Part shown: positions 43,194-52,492 of the stretch, one piece after another
Layout: the number at the start of each line of letters is the position of its first letter
Position numbering within the stretch: the first letter of the stretch is position 1
Source of the DNA: JANJTY01 sp038257155
Lineage (GTDB): Bacteria > Pseudomonadota > Gammaproteobacteria > Xanthomonadales > Xanthomonadaceae
Direction: 5' to 3'
Length of the DNA stretch: 64,000 nt
NCBI GenBank assembly: GCA_038257155.1
Contig: JBBSJP010000009.1
Span: forward strand, 62,001-126,000
Notes under the pieces: generated by a model
What the model saw: only the letters and a program-made list of their open reading frames with translations
Told to the model about the DNA's origin: nothing
The model's database searches: none
Program-made: the position numbers and the translations under genes

Positions 43194-44477
43194 TCAGGGA
43201 TGCTTCACCACCACGCCATCCTTCATCACGAAGGCGACGCGCTTCACCGCGCTGATGTCGGCCAGCGGGTCGCCGTCGATTGCGACGACGTCGGCGCGCC
43301 GACCGACTTCCAGCAGGCCGATGTCGTTCGTGCCCAGTACCGAGGCCGCATGCAGGGTAGCGGTTTGCAGGGCTTCAGATGGCTTCATGCCTGCTTCGAC
43401 AAGGAACACGAACTCATCGGCATTGTCGCCGTGGTAGCCGACGCCCGCATCAGTGCCGAAGGCGATCTTCACGCCCGCCTTGTAGGCCTGGGCCAGGGTG
43501 TTCTGGATTTGCGGGCCGATGGCCGCGGCCTTGGGGCGCACGATGGCCGGGTAGTAGCCATCAATCTTGGACTTCTCTGCCACAAAACGGCCGGCGCTGA
43601 TGGTCGGCACGTACCAGGTGCCATGCTTCTTCATCAGCGCGAAGATCTCGTCGTCCATGTGGGTGCCATGCTCGATCGTGCTGACACCGCCGATGATCGC
43701 GCGGCGCATGCCTTCCTTGCCGTGTGCATGGGCGGCGACGTGGAAGCCATAGTCATTGGCCGTCTCTACCACGGCGCGGATCTCCTCCACGGTGAACTGC
43801 GGCGCGTCGCCCGACTTGGCGAAGCTGAGCACGCCGCCGGTGGCGGTGATCTTGATCAGGTCCGAGCCGTCCTTGTAGCGCTGGCGCACCGCCTGGCGTG
43901 CCTGATCGGCACCATTGATCACGCCCTCGGTCGGTCCAGGCGGGCCGATCAGGCTGGCGAAGCGTGAGTTGAGGCCATTGCTGGGGTCGGCATGGCCGCC
44001 GGTAGTTGCGATGGACTTGCCGGCCGCGAACACCCGCGGACCACGGAGGGTTCCCTCATTGATTGCGTCACGCAGCGCCAGCGAAACGCGCCCCGAGTCG
44101 CCGAGATCGCGCACCGTGGTGAAGCCGGCCATCAGGGTGCGTTCGGCGTAATTCACCGCGCGATAGGCAAAATCGACCGGGTCGAGGCGGAAACCTTCGG
44201 CGTAGCGCTGCGGGTTCGATTCCTGGCTGAGGTGCACATGCAGGTCGATCCAGCCCGGCGAGCAGGTCAGCTTGGAAAGGTCGATGCGAGCGCCTTCACC
44301 GCTGGGCGCGCCGGCTGCGATGCCGGCGATGCGGCCATCAGCAACGGCGATGCTGTGTTCGCCGAGAAGCTTGCCGCTGCGCGCGTCGAACAGCTTGCCG
44401 CAGTGCAATTGCTGGTTCTCGGCGGCCGAAATCGGAAGGCAGGTCAGCAGGGCGATGGCGGAAAGGGTGATGCGCAT
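43194..44477 (-). CDS. secreted metal-dependent amidohydrolase
   Basis: The protein has 427 residues with signal peptide MRITLSAIALLTCLPISAAE from the ATG at 44477; the open frame continues upstream but without sense as a protein. The metal ligand motif (WIDLHVHLS) is at about residue 78. A later VAAHAHG, the GVSTIEHGTHM strand and the AFGTDAGVGYHGDNADEF end complete the amidohydrolase-superfamily metal site. Members close to this one (imidazolonepropionase/Xaa-Pro dipeptidase-like) cleave blocked or Pro-containing dipeptides. Substrate cannot be named. It lies alone upstream of the thioredoxin gene on the same strand. Confidence 0.88.
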   Translation of the reverse strand: MRITLSAIALLTCLPISAAENQQLHCGKLFDARSGKLLGEHSIAVADGRIAGIAAGAPSGEGARIDLSKLTCSPGWIDLHVHLSQESNPQRYAEGFRLDPVDFAYRAVNYAERTLMAGFTTVRDLGDSGRVSLALRDAINEGTLRGPRVFAAGKSIATTGGHADPSNGLNSRFASLIGPPGPTEGVINGADQARQAVRQRYKDGSDLIKITATGGVLSFAKSGDAPQFTVEEIRAVVETANDYGFHVAAHAHGKEGMRRAIIGGVSTIEHGTHMDDEIFALMKKHGTWYVPTISAGRFVAEKSKIDGYYPAIVRPKAAAIGPQIQNTLAQAYKAGVKIAFGTDAGVGYHGDNADEFVFLVEAGMKPSEALQTATLHAASVLGTNDIGLLEVGRRADVVAIDGDPLADISAVKRVAFVMKDGVVVKHP

Positions 44478-44650
44478 GGGCTTGTCCTTGGAGGTCAGGC
44501 GGGCAGCATACCCGCGCGCCAGGCCGATCCGGCGTGAAGTCCCCGGCACTTGGATGACAGCGGCGCCGGCCGGGCTCGGCACCCCGCTTTCCCGCCATGC
44601 TGCACTGCGGTAGGCTGGCCGGCTTCGTGACCTTGAGCCGCCGCACAGCC

Positions 44651-47383
44651 ATGCAGGACATCTACGAACATCAGGCCATAGAAGCCGCCGCGCAGCGCTT
44701 CTGGGACGATTCCCGCGCCTTCGAGGTGACGGAAGCTCCGTCGCGCGAGAAGTTCTATTGCCTCTCGATGCTGCCGTATCCGTCCGGCGCACTGCACATG
44801 GGGCACGTGCGCAATTACACGATTGGCGATGTGATCAGCCGCTACCAGCGCATGTTGGGCAAGAACGTGCTGCAGCCGATGGGCTGGGATGCCTTCGGCC
44901 TGCCGGCCGAGAACGCCGCGATCAAGAACAAGACTGCGCCGGCGAAATGGACTTACGCCAACATCGAGCACATGCGCAGCCAGCTGAAGTCGCTGGGGTA
45001 TGCGATCGACTGGTCGCGCGAGTTCGCCACCTGCCGCCCGGACTACTACCAGCACGAGCAGCGCATGTTTGTGCGCCTGTTCGAGAAGGGCCTGGTCTAC
45101 CGCAAGAATTCGGTGGTGAACTGGGATCCGGTCGACCAGACCGTGCTGGCCAACGAGCAGGTCATCGAAGGACGCGGCTGGCGTTCCGGTGCGCTGGTGG
45201 AAAAGCGCGAAATTCCGCAGTGGTTCCTCAAGATCACCGACTACGCGCAGGAACTGCTCGACGAGCTCGACAATCTCGACGGCTGGCCGGATGCGGTCAA
45301 GACCATGCAGCGCAACTGGATCGGGCGCAGCGAGGGTCTGGAAATTGACTTCGCCGTGCTCGGCGAAGCCGCACCGCTGCGCGTCTACACCACGCGCCCG
45401 GACACCCTGATGGGCGTGACCTTCATGTCGATCGCGGCCGAGCACCCGCTCGCCCAGAAGGCCGCACAGGACAATCCGCAGCTGGCGGCCTTCATCGCCG
45501 AGCTGCGCCAGGGTGGCGTCTCGGAAGCCGAGTTGGAAACCCAGGAAAAGCGCGGCATGGATACCGGCCTGCGCGCCATCCATCCGCTCAGCGGCGAAGA
45601 GATCCGCATCTTCGTCGCCAACTTCGTGCTGATGGGCTACGGCACCGGCGCGGTGATGGCCGTGCCGGGTCACGACCAGCGCGACTGGGAGTTCGCCAAA
45701 AAGTACGGCCTGCCGATCAAGATGGTGATCGTGGGTCGCGAGGTGCTCGATGCGCTGCACGCGATCCAGCATGACCTCAGCATGGGCGTGCGCGCCGACG
45801 TGATGCGCGCCGCGCTGCGCGGGCGCAGCGTGGATGCCTACGAGATTCAGTCGGCGGTCGAAGTGGTGGAAAGCTTCGAGGCCGCGATCCAGGAGCAGGG
45901 CGCCTACACCGACGACGGCTGGCTGGTGAACTCCGGCGAGTTCGATGGCCTGTACTTCGACGAGGCCTTCGCCGCCATCGCTGACAGTCTGGAAGGGACC
46001 GGACGCGGCCAGCGCCGCACCAACTTCCGCCTGCGCGACTGGGGTGTTTCGCGTCAGCGCTACTGGGGTTGCCCGATTCCGATGATTCGTTGCGCCGCCT
46101 GTGGTGACGTGCCGGTGCCGGAGGATCAATTGCCCGTGGTGCTGCCGGAAGACGTTGCCGACGCCTTTGCCAAGGGCGTGGTGATCTCGCCGATCAAGGC
46201 CGATCCCGAGTGGCGCAAGACCACCTGTCCCAAGTGCGGTGGCGCGGCTGAGCGCGAGACCGACACCTTCGACACGTTCATGGAGTCGAGCTGGTACTAC
46301 GCGCGCTACACCTGCCCGGGTGCCACCGACATCGTCGATGCGCGCGCCAACTACTGGCTGCCGGTCGACCACTACATCGGCGGCATCGAGCACGCCATCC
46401 TGCACCTGCTCTACTTCCGCTTCTTCCACAAGCTGCTGCGCGACACCGGCTTCGTGACGTCGAACGAGCCGGCCAGCAACCTGCTGTGCCAGGGCATGGT
46501 GATCGCCGAGACCTTCTTCCGCGAGAGCGACACGGGCCAGCGCGAGTGGTTCAACCCGGCCGATGTGGATATCAGGCACGACGACAAGGGCCACGTGTCC
46601 GGCGCCACCCTGCGCAGCGATGGCGCTGCGGTGCAGATCGGCGCGATCGAGAAGATGGCCAAGTCGAAGAACAACGGCGTCGACCCGCAGTCGATGGTCG
46701 ACAAGTACGGCGCCGACACCGTGCGCCTGTTCTCGATGTTCGCCTCGCCGCCGACCATGAGCCTGGAATGGAACGAGGCCGGCGTGGAAGGCATGGCGCG
46801 CTTCCTGCGCCGCGTCTGGGCGCAGGTGTTCAAGCATGTCGGTGCGGGTCCCGCGTCGGCGCTGGACGTGGCTGCGCTGAACGCCGAACAAAAGGCGATT
46901 CGCCGCAAGCTGCACGAGACCATCGCCAAGGTCGGTGACGACTACGGCCGCCGCCTGACCTTCAATACCGCAATCGCCGCGGTCATGGAGTTGATGAACG
47001 CGCTGGCGAAGTTCGAGGATGCCAGCCCGCAGGGCCGCGCCGTGCTGCAGGAGGCCTGGGAGGCCGTCGCCCTGCTGCTCAATCCGATCGCGCCGCACAT
47101 CTGCCATGCACTCTGGCAGGCGCTTGGCAAGGGCGAGACCCTGCTCGAAGACCAGCGCTTTCCGCAGGCCGATCCCGACGCCCTGGTGAAGGACAGCGTC
47201 ACCCTGGCGGTACAGGTCAACGGCAAGCTGCGTGCCACCATCGAAGTTCCCGCTGACGCCCCACGCGAAGCCATCGAACAGGCCGCGCATGCGGAGGAGA
47301 ACGTGCAGCGCTTCCTCGATGGTCTCAGCGTGCGCAAGGTGATCGTGGTGCCCGGCAAGATCGTCAATATCGTGGCCGCCTGA
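44651..47383 (+). CDS. leuS: leucyl-tRNA synthetase
   Basis: A 910-residue class I synthetase. PYPSGALHMGHVRNYTIGD contains the HIGH motif, EKMAKSKNN the KMSKS loop, and TTRPDTLMGVTF opens the editing (CP1) domain. A zinc finger-like C-x2-C pair (CAACGDVPVPE; CPKCGG) is present. The start is taken at the ATG at 44651 before QDIYEHQAIE. An extra helical segment of roughly 40 residues at about 365-405 (LDALHAIQHDLSMGVRADVM and on) interrupts the editing domain between PIKMVI and the AYTDDGWLVNSGEFDGL region. lptE follows, as in many gammaproteobacteria. Confidence 0.96.
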   Translation: MQDIYEHQAIEAAAQRFWDDSRAFEVTEAPSREKFYCLSMLPYPSGALHMGHVRNYTIGDVISRYQRMLGKNVLQPMGWDAFGLPAENAAIKNKTAPAKWTYANIEHMRSQLKSLGYAIDWSREFATCRPDYYQHEQRMFVRLFEKGLVYRKNSVVNWDPVDQTVLANEQVIEGRGWRSGALVEKREIPQWFLKITDYAQELLDELDNLDGWPDAVKTMQRNWIGRSEGLEIDFAVLGEAAPLRVYTTRPDTLMGVTFMSIAAEHPLAQKAAQDNPQLAAFIAELRQGGVSEAELETQEKRGMDTGLRAIHPLSGEEIRIFVANFVLMGYGTGAVMAVPGHDQRDWEFAKKYGLPIKMVIVGREVLDALHAIQHDLSMGVRADVMRAALRGRSVDAYEIQSAVEVVESFEAAIQEQGAYTDDGWLVNSGEFDGLYFDEAFAAIADSLEGTGRGQRRTNFRLRDWGVSRQRYWGCPIPMIRCAACGDVPVPEDQLPVVLPEDVADAFAKGVVISPIKADPEWRKTTCPKCGGAAERETDTFDTFMESSWYYARYTCPGATDIVDARANYWLPVDHYIGGIEHAILHLLYFRFFHKLLRDTGFVTSNEPASNLLCQGMVIAETFFRESDTGQREWFNPADVDIRHDDKGHVSGATLRSDGAAVQIGAIEKMAKSKNNGVDPQSMVDKYGADTVRLFSMFASPPTMSLEWNEAGVEGMARFLRRVWAQVFKHVGAGPASALDVAALNAEQKAIRRKLHETIAKVGDDYGRRLTFNTAIAAVMELMNALAKFEDASPQGRAVLQEAWEAVALLLNPIAPHICHALWQALGKGETLLEDQRFPQADPDALVKDSVTLAVQVNGKLRATIEVPADAPREAIEQAAHAEENVQRFLDGLSVRKVIVVPGKIVNIVAA

Positions 47384-47486
47384 TCAAGAAGCCCGGCCGG
47401 CTCGAAACCGGCCCGTCTTCGCGGTTCGACACAGCACCACCGCTGGCCGCACACTTCCCACCCTTGAATCGCCATTTCTCCCGACC

Positions 47487-47972
47487 ATGCGCCTTCTGAC
47501 TGTCCTGCTGGTTCTCCTGCTGTCGGCCTGCGGCTTCCAGCTGCGCAAGGACTTCGTATTGCCGGCATCACTGTCGCCGATCCGGGTCGAACTCGCGGAT
47601 TCGTTCAGTCCATTGCAACGCAATCTGGAGCAGTTGCTGCGCGGCGGCGGTGCGGGTGTTGTATCGGGAGGCGAAACTGCAGGATCTGTGCTGCGGATTC
47701 CGGTCAACGCCACGCGTCTGGCTCCACTGATCGTCGGTCAGACCGGGCGGGTGCAGGAATACGTGCTGTTCCACACCGTCGAGTTCGAACTGCTCGATGC
47801 AGAAGGTACTCGGTTGGTGGAGCGTCAGCGCGTCGAGCTGCAGCGGGAGTTCCTTTTTGACAGCATCGGCGCGGTCGGGTCTCCGGGTGAGCAGGAACTG
47901 ATTGCCAAGGAGCTGGAGACCGAGATGGCCCAGGCCATCCTGCGCCGGCTGCAATCTGTCCTCGACAGATAG
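47487..47972 (+). CDS. lptE: LPS-assembly lipoprotein LptE
   Basis: A 161-residue lipoprotein: signal and lipobox LLVLLLSACGFQL give Cys13. The rest (LPASLSPIRVELADSFSPLQRNLEQLL; EYVLFHTVEFELLDAEG) matches LptE/RlpB. It plugs the LptD barrel in the outer membrane and helps insert lipopolysaccharide. The leuS-lptE order is conserved; the usual next gene, holA, is not here, since the next gene runs in the opposite direction. A weak GCCGG hairpin follows leuS. Confidence 0.92.
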   Translation: MRLLTVLLVLLLSACGFQLRKDFVLPASLSPIRVELADSFSPLQRNLEQLLRGGGAGVVSGGETAGSVLRIPVNATRLAPLIVGQTGRVQEYVLFHTVEFELLDAEGTRLVERQRVELQREFLFDSIGAVGSPGEQELIAKELETEMAQAILRRLQSVLDR

Positions 47973-48028
47973 ACCTTTTGAATCCGCGGGATTTGCTTTT
48001 GCGCTTCACGTGGAAAAGTCGACCGGGT

Positions 48029-48634
48029 TTATTCGATCACCGACAGGTAGCGCACGTAAAACAGCTCGCATGAGCCGCCTGCGGTATCGGTCCGGCTCAG
48101 CGAACTGTTCCAGCGAAATCCGTCCGCTGCGCTGGCATTGACGAGCTGACCGTCGAGCCGGACCAACTGCCCGGGCCGCAGTCGGCGCAGCTGGTGCTCG
48201 ATCCACGGCTCGGCGGGAATGGTGTGCATGTTGGCGGCCGAGACTTCGATCTCGCGAGAGGGAATTGGGGGCGCGGCGCCCGACCAGCGCCAGTAGCCCC
48301 AGCGACCGCTCTGACTGAAGCGCAACTGCCCGACCACGGCCGAGTCCGACATGCGGCCCCAGCCCAGCAGCAGGTCGACCGGTGACAGGCCTGATTCGCG
48401 GTCGAAGCTGTAAGTCGTCTGCGAAAGCACGCGCGCCGTGAGGCTGAAATCGGCTTTGGGTTCGAGTGTGAAATCGACCACCTGGAATGGAGCGCCATCT
48501 GACGCGGACGTCTGCTGCGGTTCCACGGGTGCGAGAATTCCCGGCGGCTGTTCAATCTCGCCTTGCCCGGAACAGGCAGCCAGTATCAGCAGTGCAGCCA
48601 GCAACAATGGCAGGCGATAGGGCACGCTGATCAA
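48029..48634 (-). CDS. hypothetical lipoprotein
   Basis: A 201-residue protein with a lipobox (LLLAALLILAACSG, Cys at 21) followed by a Gln/Pro-rich linker. The rest is beta-rich with the notable segment RVLSQTTYSFDRESGLSPVDLLLGWGRMSD and a possible OB-like core (RPGQLVRLDGQLVNA). No family was recognised. It is translationally coupled (ATGA) to the DUF3501 gene upstream and converges with lptE. A role in the envelope is inferred from the lipid anchor. Confidence 0.75.
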   Translation of the reverse strand: MISVPYRLPLLLAALLILAACSGQGEIEQPPGILAPVEPQQTSASDGAPFQVVDFTLEPKADFSLTARVLSQTTYSFDRESGLSPVDLLLGWGRMSDSAVVGQLRFSQSGRWGYWRWSGAAPPIPSREIEVSAANMHTIPAEPWIEHQLRRLRPGQLVRLDGQLVNASAADGFRWNSSLSRTDTAGGSCELFYVRYLSVIE

Positions 48635-49125
48635 CCCAGCTCCGCCAACAACGAGGCGCGCGTTTCGCTCTTGACTCTTGCGCCGACGCGCATGCGGTCG
48701 TCGTCGATCCCGAAGCCAAGATCGGCCCCGGCGCGCAGTGCCGCAATTTGATCCGGGCTGAACTCGAAGCGCAGGAAACTGCGTGCCAGGTCCTGGTCGT
48801 TGGCGAGATAGTCGGGTTTCGCTGCAAGGATCGCGAAGCTCCGGCCGTGACCCTCGATCTCGGCGTAGACGCGATGCTCCAGTTCGCTCAAATAGTAGAG
48901 CGCAGGTTCGTTGAATGGGGACCGGCCAGCTTGCAGCGAAATCGAAGCGAGCAAGGATTGTCCATCGGGAAACAGCCAGTGATAGGTCTCACCTCGGGCT
49001 TCAATCGCATCTGCATCGTGGCTCTCCAAGTCGCACGAGGCCGCCTGCATTCGGCCCCCAAGGCTTTGTCTGTCCTCGAACACCAGGCGCAGGCTCGGTC
49101 CGAGTCCCAGTTCACGCAGAGTCAC
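48631..49125 (-). CDS. DUF3501-like protein, short form
   Basis: A GTG at 49125 with GGGGA five bases upstream gives 164 residues; the frame runs on to 49341 but the upstream part lies over a repeat. The C-terminus FLRFEFSPDQIAALRAGADLGFGIDDDRM is close to the DUF3501 end, and LVFEDRQSLGGRMQ matches its start, although the N-terminal 30 residues usual in the family are missing. DUF3501 genes are normally found next to rubrerythrin or iron-sulfur oxidoreductase genes. Here the partner is a lipoprotein. Function unknown. Confidence 0.65.
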   Translation of the reverse strand: MTLRELGLGPSLRLVFEDRQSLGGRMQAASCDLESHDADAIEARGETYHWLFPDGQSLLASISLQAGRSPFNEPALYYLSELEHRVYAEIEGHGRSFAILAAKPDYLANDQDLARSFLRFEFSPDQIAALRAGADLGFGIDDDRMRVGARVKSETRASLLAELG

Positions 49126-49163
49126 TTGTGATCCCCGCGGGTGCGCAATATCAGTCCTGACTT

Positions 49164-49184
49164 TGTAGGGTGGGCCTTGGCCCA
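49164..49184. repeat. short palindromic intergenic repeat (TGGGCC-TT-GGCCCA)
   Basis: TTGTAGGG followed by a 6+2+6 palindrome. It has the same build as the elements at 29232 and 35492. It lies upstream of the short DUF3501 gene and probably marks non-coding sequence, which supports the GTG start at 49125. Confidence 0.6.
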
Positions 49185-49343
49185 TCGAGGCCAGTGACGG
49201 GGCGCCAATCCGCACGTCTTGCCGAAGCGCGTGGCGGGCCGTTGGCTGCAAGGCGTATCCGGTTGCGCTGATTCCAATTCCGCCATTGCGTAGGTCCGAT
49301 TTCTTGGGTGAACGGAGGCGGGGTCTGCAGGACAATCGCATGA

Positions 49344-50552
49344 ATGATAATGCCCACCATGCCCACCATCAGTCGCTGGCGTTATTCACTGGTCTATTTC
49401 TGCTACTTCGCCGTGCTCGGAGCCTACACGCCTTATGTGGGCCGCTGGGTAGACGGTCTGGGCCACAGTGGCTACGTCGTCGGCATGATGCTGGGACTGT
49501 GGTTCGGCACGCGCATCCTGTCGCCATCGCTGTGGGGCGCGTTGATCCAGCGCAGCGAGCGACCCGGGCGCTGGTTCGTTTTCGGTGCGGCAATGACCCT
49601 GCTCAGCTTCGCTGCATTCACGGCGGTGGAGGGTGCCTTTGCGCTGCTGGCGGTGATGGCACTGTTTGGATTGTGCTTCAACGCCATCCTGCCGCAGTTC
49701 GAAGCCATGACCCTGGGCGCGCTCGGCACGCGCAGTCGGGATTATGGCCGGCTGCGGCTGTGGGGATCGGTTGGATTCCTGCTGACCGCCGCCAGCTATG
49801 GCGCCCTGCTGGATCACTTCGGCGACGCGGCGTTTCCCTGGTTGACGCTGCCGTTGCTGCTCGCGTTCGCGCTGTCGACCTGGCTGCACCGCCAGCATCG
49901 CGTACCGCCAGCCAGTGCCAGCGAGCCGGAGGGCGGCCATCTCTGGAAGCGTCCGGGAGTGCGCCGCTTCCTGCTGGTGGCCTTGTTGATGCAGCTCGGG
50001 TTCGGACCCTTCTACGTCTTTTACACCTTGCACCTGCAGGCCCAGGGACATGATGGCACCGTGGTCGGCCTGCTGTGGGCGGTAGGCGTGATCATCGAGA
50101 TCATCCTGTTCTGGTTTGCCCCTGGCCTTATCGCCCGTTTCGGTGCGGCGCGGTTGCTGAGCGCCTGTCTTGCGGTCACCGCGCTGCGCTGGATCGTCAC
50201 CGCGCTGTTCGCCGCGTCCTTGCCCCTGATGCTGCTGGCGCAGGCCACTCACGCACTGGGCTTTGCCATGTTCCATGCCTGCTGCATGCAGTTGATGACC
50301 GATCATTTCCCGGGGCGACGCCAGACTGCCGGCCAGGGTCTGCTTTACGGGTTTTCCTCGGGCGTGGGCGGCGTGCTCGGCGCCGGACTGGCAGCGCTGC
50401 TTTGGGAACGCGGCGGCGGGCAATGGGCGTTTCTGGGCGGCGCCTGCGTGGTCTTGGTGGCGATGCTCATCCATGCGCTGCGTGGGCGCAGGCAGGCGGA
50501 AGCTGCACCGATCGCGCCGCTTTTGCGAGCAGACCAGTCGCCCGGTGCATGA
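49344..50552 (+). CDS. MFS transporter (HcaT / 3-phenylpropionate-permease-like)
   Basis: A 402-residue protein with 12 hydrophobic helices and the MFS_1-like pattern of the HcaT group (YSLVYFCYFAVLGAYTPYVGRWVDGLGHSG; GSVGFLLTAASYGALLD; FHACCMQLMTDHFPGRRQTAGQGLLYGFSSGVGGVLGA). Homologues are nucleoside- or aromatic-acid-type permeases, often annotated without a proven substrate. Several in-frame ATGs at 49344-49359 are possible starts and no ribosome site decides. The gene stands alone between divergent and convergent neighbours. Confidence 0.82.
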   Translation: MIMPTMPTISRWRYSLVYFCYFAVLGAYTPYVGRWVDGLGHSGYVVGMMLGLWFGTRILSPSLWGALIQRSERPGRWFVFGAAMTLLSFAAFTAVEGAFALLAVMALFGLCFNAILPQFEAMTLGALGTRSRDYGRLRLWGSVGFLLTAASYGALLDHFGDAAFPWLTLPLLLAFALSTWLHRQHRVPPASASEPEGGHLWKRPGVRRFLLVALLMQLGFGPFYVFYTLHLQAQGHDGTVVGLLWAVGVIIEIILFWFAPGLIARFGAARLLSACLAVTALRWIVTALFAASLPLMLLAQATHALGFAMFHACCMQLMTDHFPGRRQTAGQGLLYGFSSGVGGVLGAGLAALLWERGGGQWAFLGGACVVLVAMLIHALRGRRQAEAAPIAPLLRADQSPGA

Positions 50553-50698
50553 GAGTTGGCGGGCAAACAGCCGCGCCGCAGGAGCGGCGCCCTCCCTTGT
50601 GTCACCAACGTCAACCCACGGCCGCTTCGTCGAGGTTCTCCAGCCATTGGCGGGTCGCGCTCCTGGGCGGCTGCTCTCCTTTGGCGCAAGAAAGGTTG

Positions 50699-51421
50699 CT
50701 ACTTGGCGGCTCGGCCGGCCCGCGCGCCCAACATCGCATCCAGATCCGCCAGGCGCTGCGGCGTGCCGACATCGACCCATCCGCCGCTGTGGCGCTGACC
50801 GCTGACCAGTCCGCGGTCGATCGCATCGAACAACAGCGGCGCCAGCTTGAAGCGCGGCGGGTTGGCATCCTTTGCTGGCAAGGGTCCGATGACGCGTTTC
50901 CAATCGTCCAGCAGTTCGCGTCGGAATACGCCGATGCCAGCATAGGTGAGCCTTTCCTCGCCCGAACGACGCAGCCCACCCTGATGGTCGATGACGAAGT
51001 CGCCCTGCGCATGGTGCGGCGGATTGTCGACCAGCAGCAGGTGCGCCAGTCCGACGGGTTCGCGCGGCAGCGTGGCGAAGTCGGCATCGCACCAGACATC
51101 GCCATTGACCACCAGGAAGGGTTCGCGTTCGAGAAGTGGCAGCGCAGCGAGCATGCCGCCACCGGTTTCCAGCGGCTCGTCGCCTTCGTGCAGGTAGTCG
51201 ATGCGCATGCCCCAGCGGCTACCATCTCCCAGCGCCGGCGGAAACTGTGGTCCCAGATGCGCAGTGTTGATCAGCACATGCCGCACGCCAGCATCAGCCA
51301 GACGCTCCAGCTGCCAGACTATCAGTGGCTTGCCACCGGCCTGAAGCAGCGGCTTTGGCGTGTGCTCGGTCAGTGGCCGCATGCGCACGCCGCGGCCAGC
51401 GGCGAAGATCAGCGCCTTCAT
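50699..51421 (-). CDS. murU: N-acetylmuramate 1-phosphate uridylyltransferase (MurU)
   Basis: A 240-residue nucleotidyltransferase with KALIFAAGRGVRMRPLTEHTPKPLLQAGGKPLI at the N-terminus, the GDEPLETGGGM loop and VNGDVWCD for the metal-binding aspartate. The start is the ATG at 51421, overlapping the end of the kinase gene by four bases. The AmgK-MurU pair recycles MurNAc to UDP-MurNAc in Pseudomonas-like organisms, bypassing de novo synthesis and fosfomycin's target. The adjacent kinase makes this assignment firm. Confidence 0.9.
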   Translation of the reverse strand: MKALIFAAGRGVRMRPLTEHTPKPLLQAGGKPLIVWQLERLADAGVRHVLINTAHLGPQFPPALGDGSRWGMRIDYLHEGDEPLETGGGMLAALPLLEREPFLVVNGDVWCDADFATLPREPVGLAHLLLVDNPPHHAQGDFVIDHQGGLRRSGEERLTYAGIGVFRRELLDDWKRVIGPLPAKDANPPRFKLAPLLFDAIDRGLVSGQRHSGGWVDVGTPQRLADLDAMLGARAGRAAK

Positions 51422-52461
51422 CCAGAAACCTGCTGTTGCGCGTTCGGCCGGGTGAGATCGCGCTCGCCCATGATGCCGCTCATGCGCTCGACCAGGGCGC
51501 GGGTCTCGGGATGGCGCGCACCGACGCTTGCCGTGTACTGCCAGACAAGCGGCAGGTCTTGCAGGTAGCCCGACTTGCCATCGCGATAGCAAAGCCGGCA
51601 GAAGATGCCGAGCACCTTGATATGGCGCTGCAATCCGATCAAGTCGAACCAGCGCGCAAAACCGGTGGCATCGATGTCAGTCAGGCCTGCCTTGACCGCC
51701 TGCTGACGAAAATTCTCGACCCAGGCATAGACGCGGTCCTCCGGCCACGCGATGTAGCAGTCGCGCAGCAAGCTGACGAGGTCATACGTGAGTGGTCCAC
51801 GCAGCGCATCCTGGAAGTCGATCAAACCCAGTTCGTTGTCTTCCAGCAGCATCAGGTTGCGCGAATGGAAATCACGGTGAACGAAGACCTGTGGCTGGAT
51901 CAGCGCGGCACCGATCAAACGGGTGAAGCAGAGTTCGAGTTCCTGCCAGTCGTGGCATTCCGCGCTCAGGCCCAGATGGCGCTGCAGGAACCAGGTCGGC
52001 ATCAGCTCCATCTCGGTCGCCAGGCGCGATGCGTCGTAGACGGGCAGTTCACCGTAGTCGACGTTTTGCTGCATGCAGAGAATGTCGCGCATGGCACGGG
52101 CGTAATGCCCGCCAACACTGGTTTCATCGAGTTCCGCCAGCAGGGTGCGATTGCCGAAGTCCTCGATCAGCAGGAAGCCCTGTTCCAGGTCCTGTGCCAG
52201 CACCGCGGGAGCATGCAGACCGCCAGTTCGAAGGCGATGCGCAATGTCCAGCCAGGGGCGAACGTCCTCCCGCTCGGGAGGCGCATCCATGACCAGGAAG
52301 CTGCGTCCAGCGGCGCTGATGCGCCAGTAACTGCGAAAACTGGCGTCGCTGGAGGCCGACTGCGGTTCAGGGCAGTCGCCTCCCAGGTGGGTGATGGCGA
52401 ATCGCGCACGCGCGGCGGCGCGCTCGCGGTCTGGTTGGCTGGAAGTCTGGGGCGTATTCAT
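51418..52461 (-). CDS. amgK: anomeric N-acetylmuramate/N-acetylglucosamine kinase (AmgK)
   Basis: A 347-residue aminoglycoside-phosphotransferase-fold kinase. Visible motifs are FVHRDFHSRNLM (catalytic loop with Asp) and LGLIDFQDALRGPLTYDLVSLLRD (metal-binding Asp), typical of AmgK. It phosphorylates the anomeric carbon of MurNAc/GlcNAc recovered from peptidoglycan. It precedes murU with an ATGA overlap and follows the ligase gene by 31 bases, so the three may share a transcript. Confidence 0.9.
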   Translation of the reverse strand: MNTPQTSSQPDRERAAARARFAITHLGGDCPEPQSASSDASFRSYWRISAAGRSFLVMDAPPEREDVRPWLDIAHRLRTGGLHAPAVLAQDLEQGFLLIEDFGNRTLLAELDETSVGGHYARAMRDILCMQQNVDYGELPVYDASRLATEMELMPTWFLQRHLGLSAECHDWQELELCFTRLIGAALIQPQVFVHRDFHSRNLMLLEDNELGLIDFQDALRGPLTYDLVSLLRDCYIAWPEDRVYAWVENFRQQAVKAGLTDIDATGFARWFDLIGLQRHIKVLGIFCRLCYRDGKSGYLQDLPLVWQYTASVGARHPETRALVERMSGIMGERDLTRPNAQQQVSG

Positions 52462-52492
52462 GGCGGCAAGAGTCTAACCGGCGCGCCCGGTC

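Noticed and set aside
45733..45915. intein or frameshift in leuS
   Set aside because: The extra segment is only about 40 residues, in frame, and lacks splicing motifs.
44495..47290. 931-codon open frame on the minus strand
   Set aside because: It is exactly antisense to leuS, which has all synthetase motifs. Long antisense frames are expected at this GC content, and its product is His/Arg/Ala-rich without domains.
49126..49341. 72-residue N-terminal extension of the DUF3501-like protein
   Set aside because: It covers a palindromic repeat and lacks family similarity, while a GTG at 49125 has a good ribosome site.
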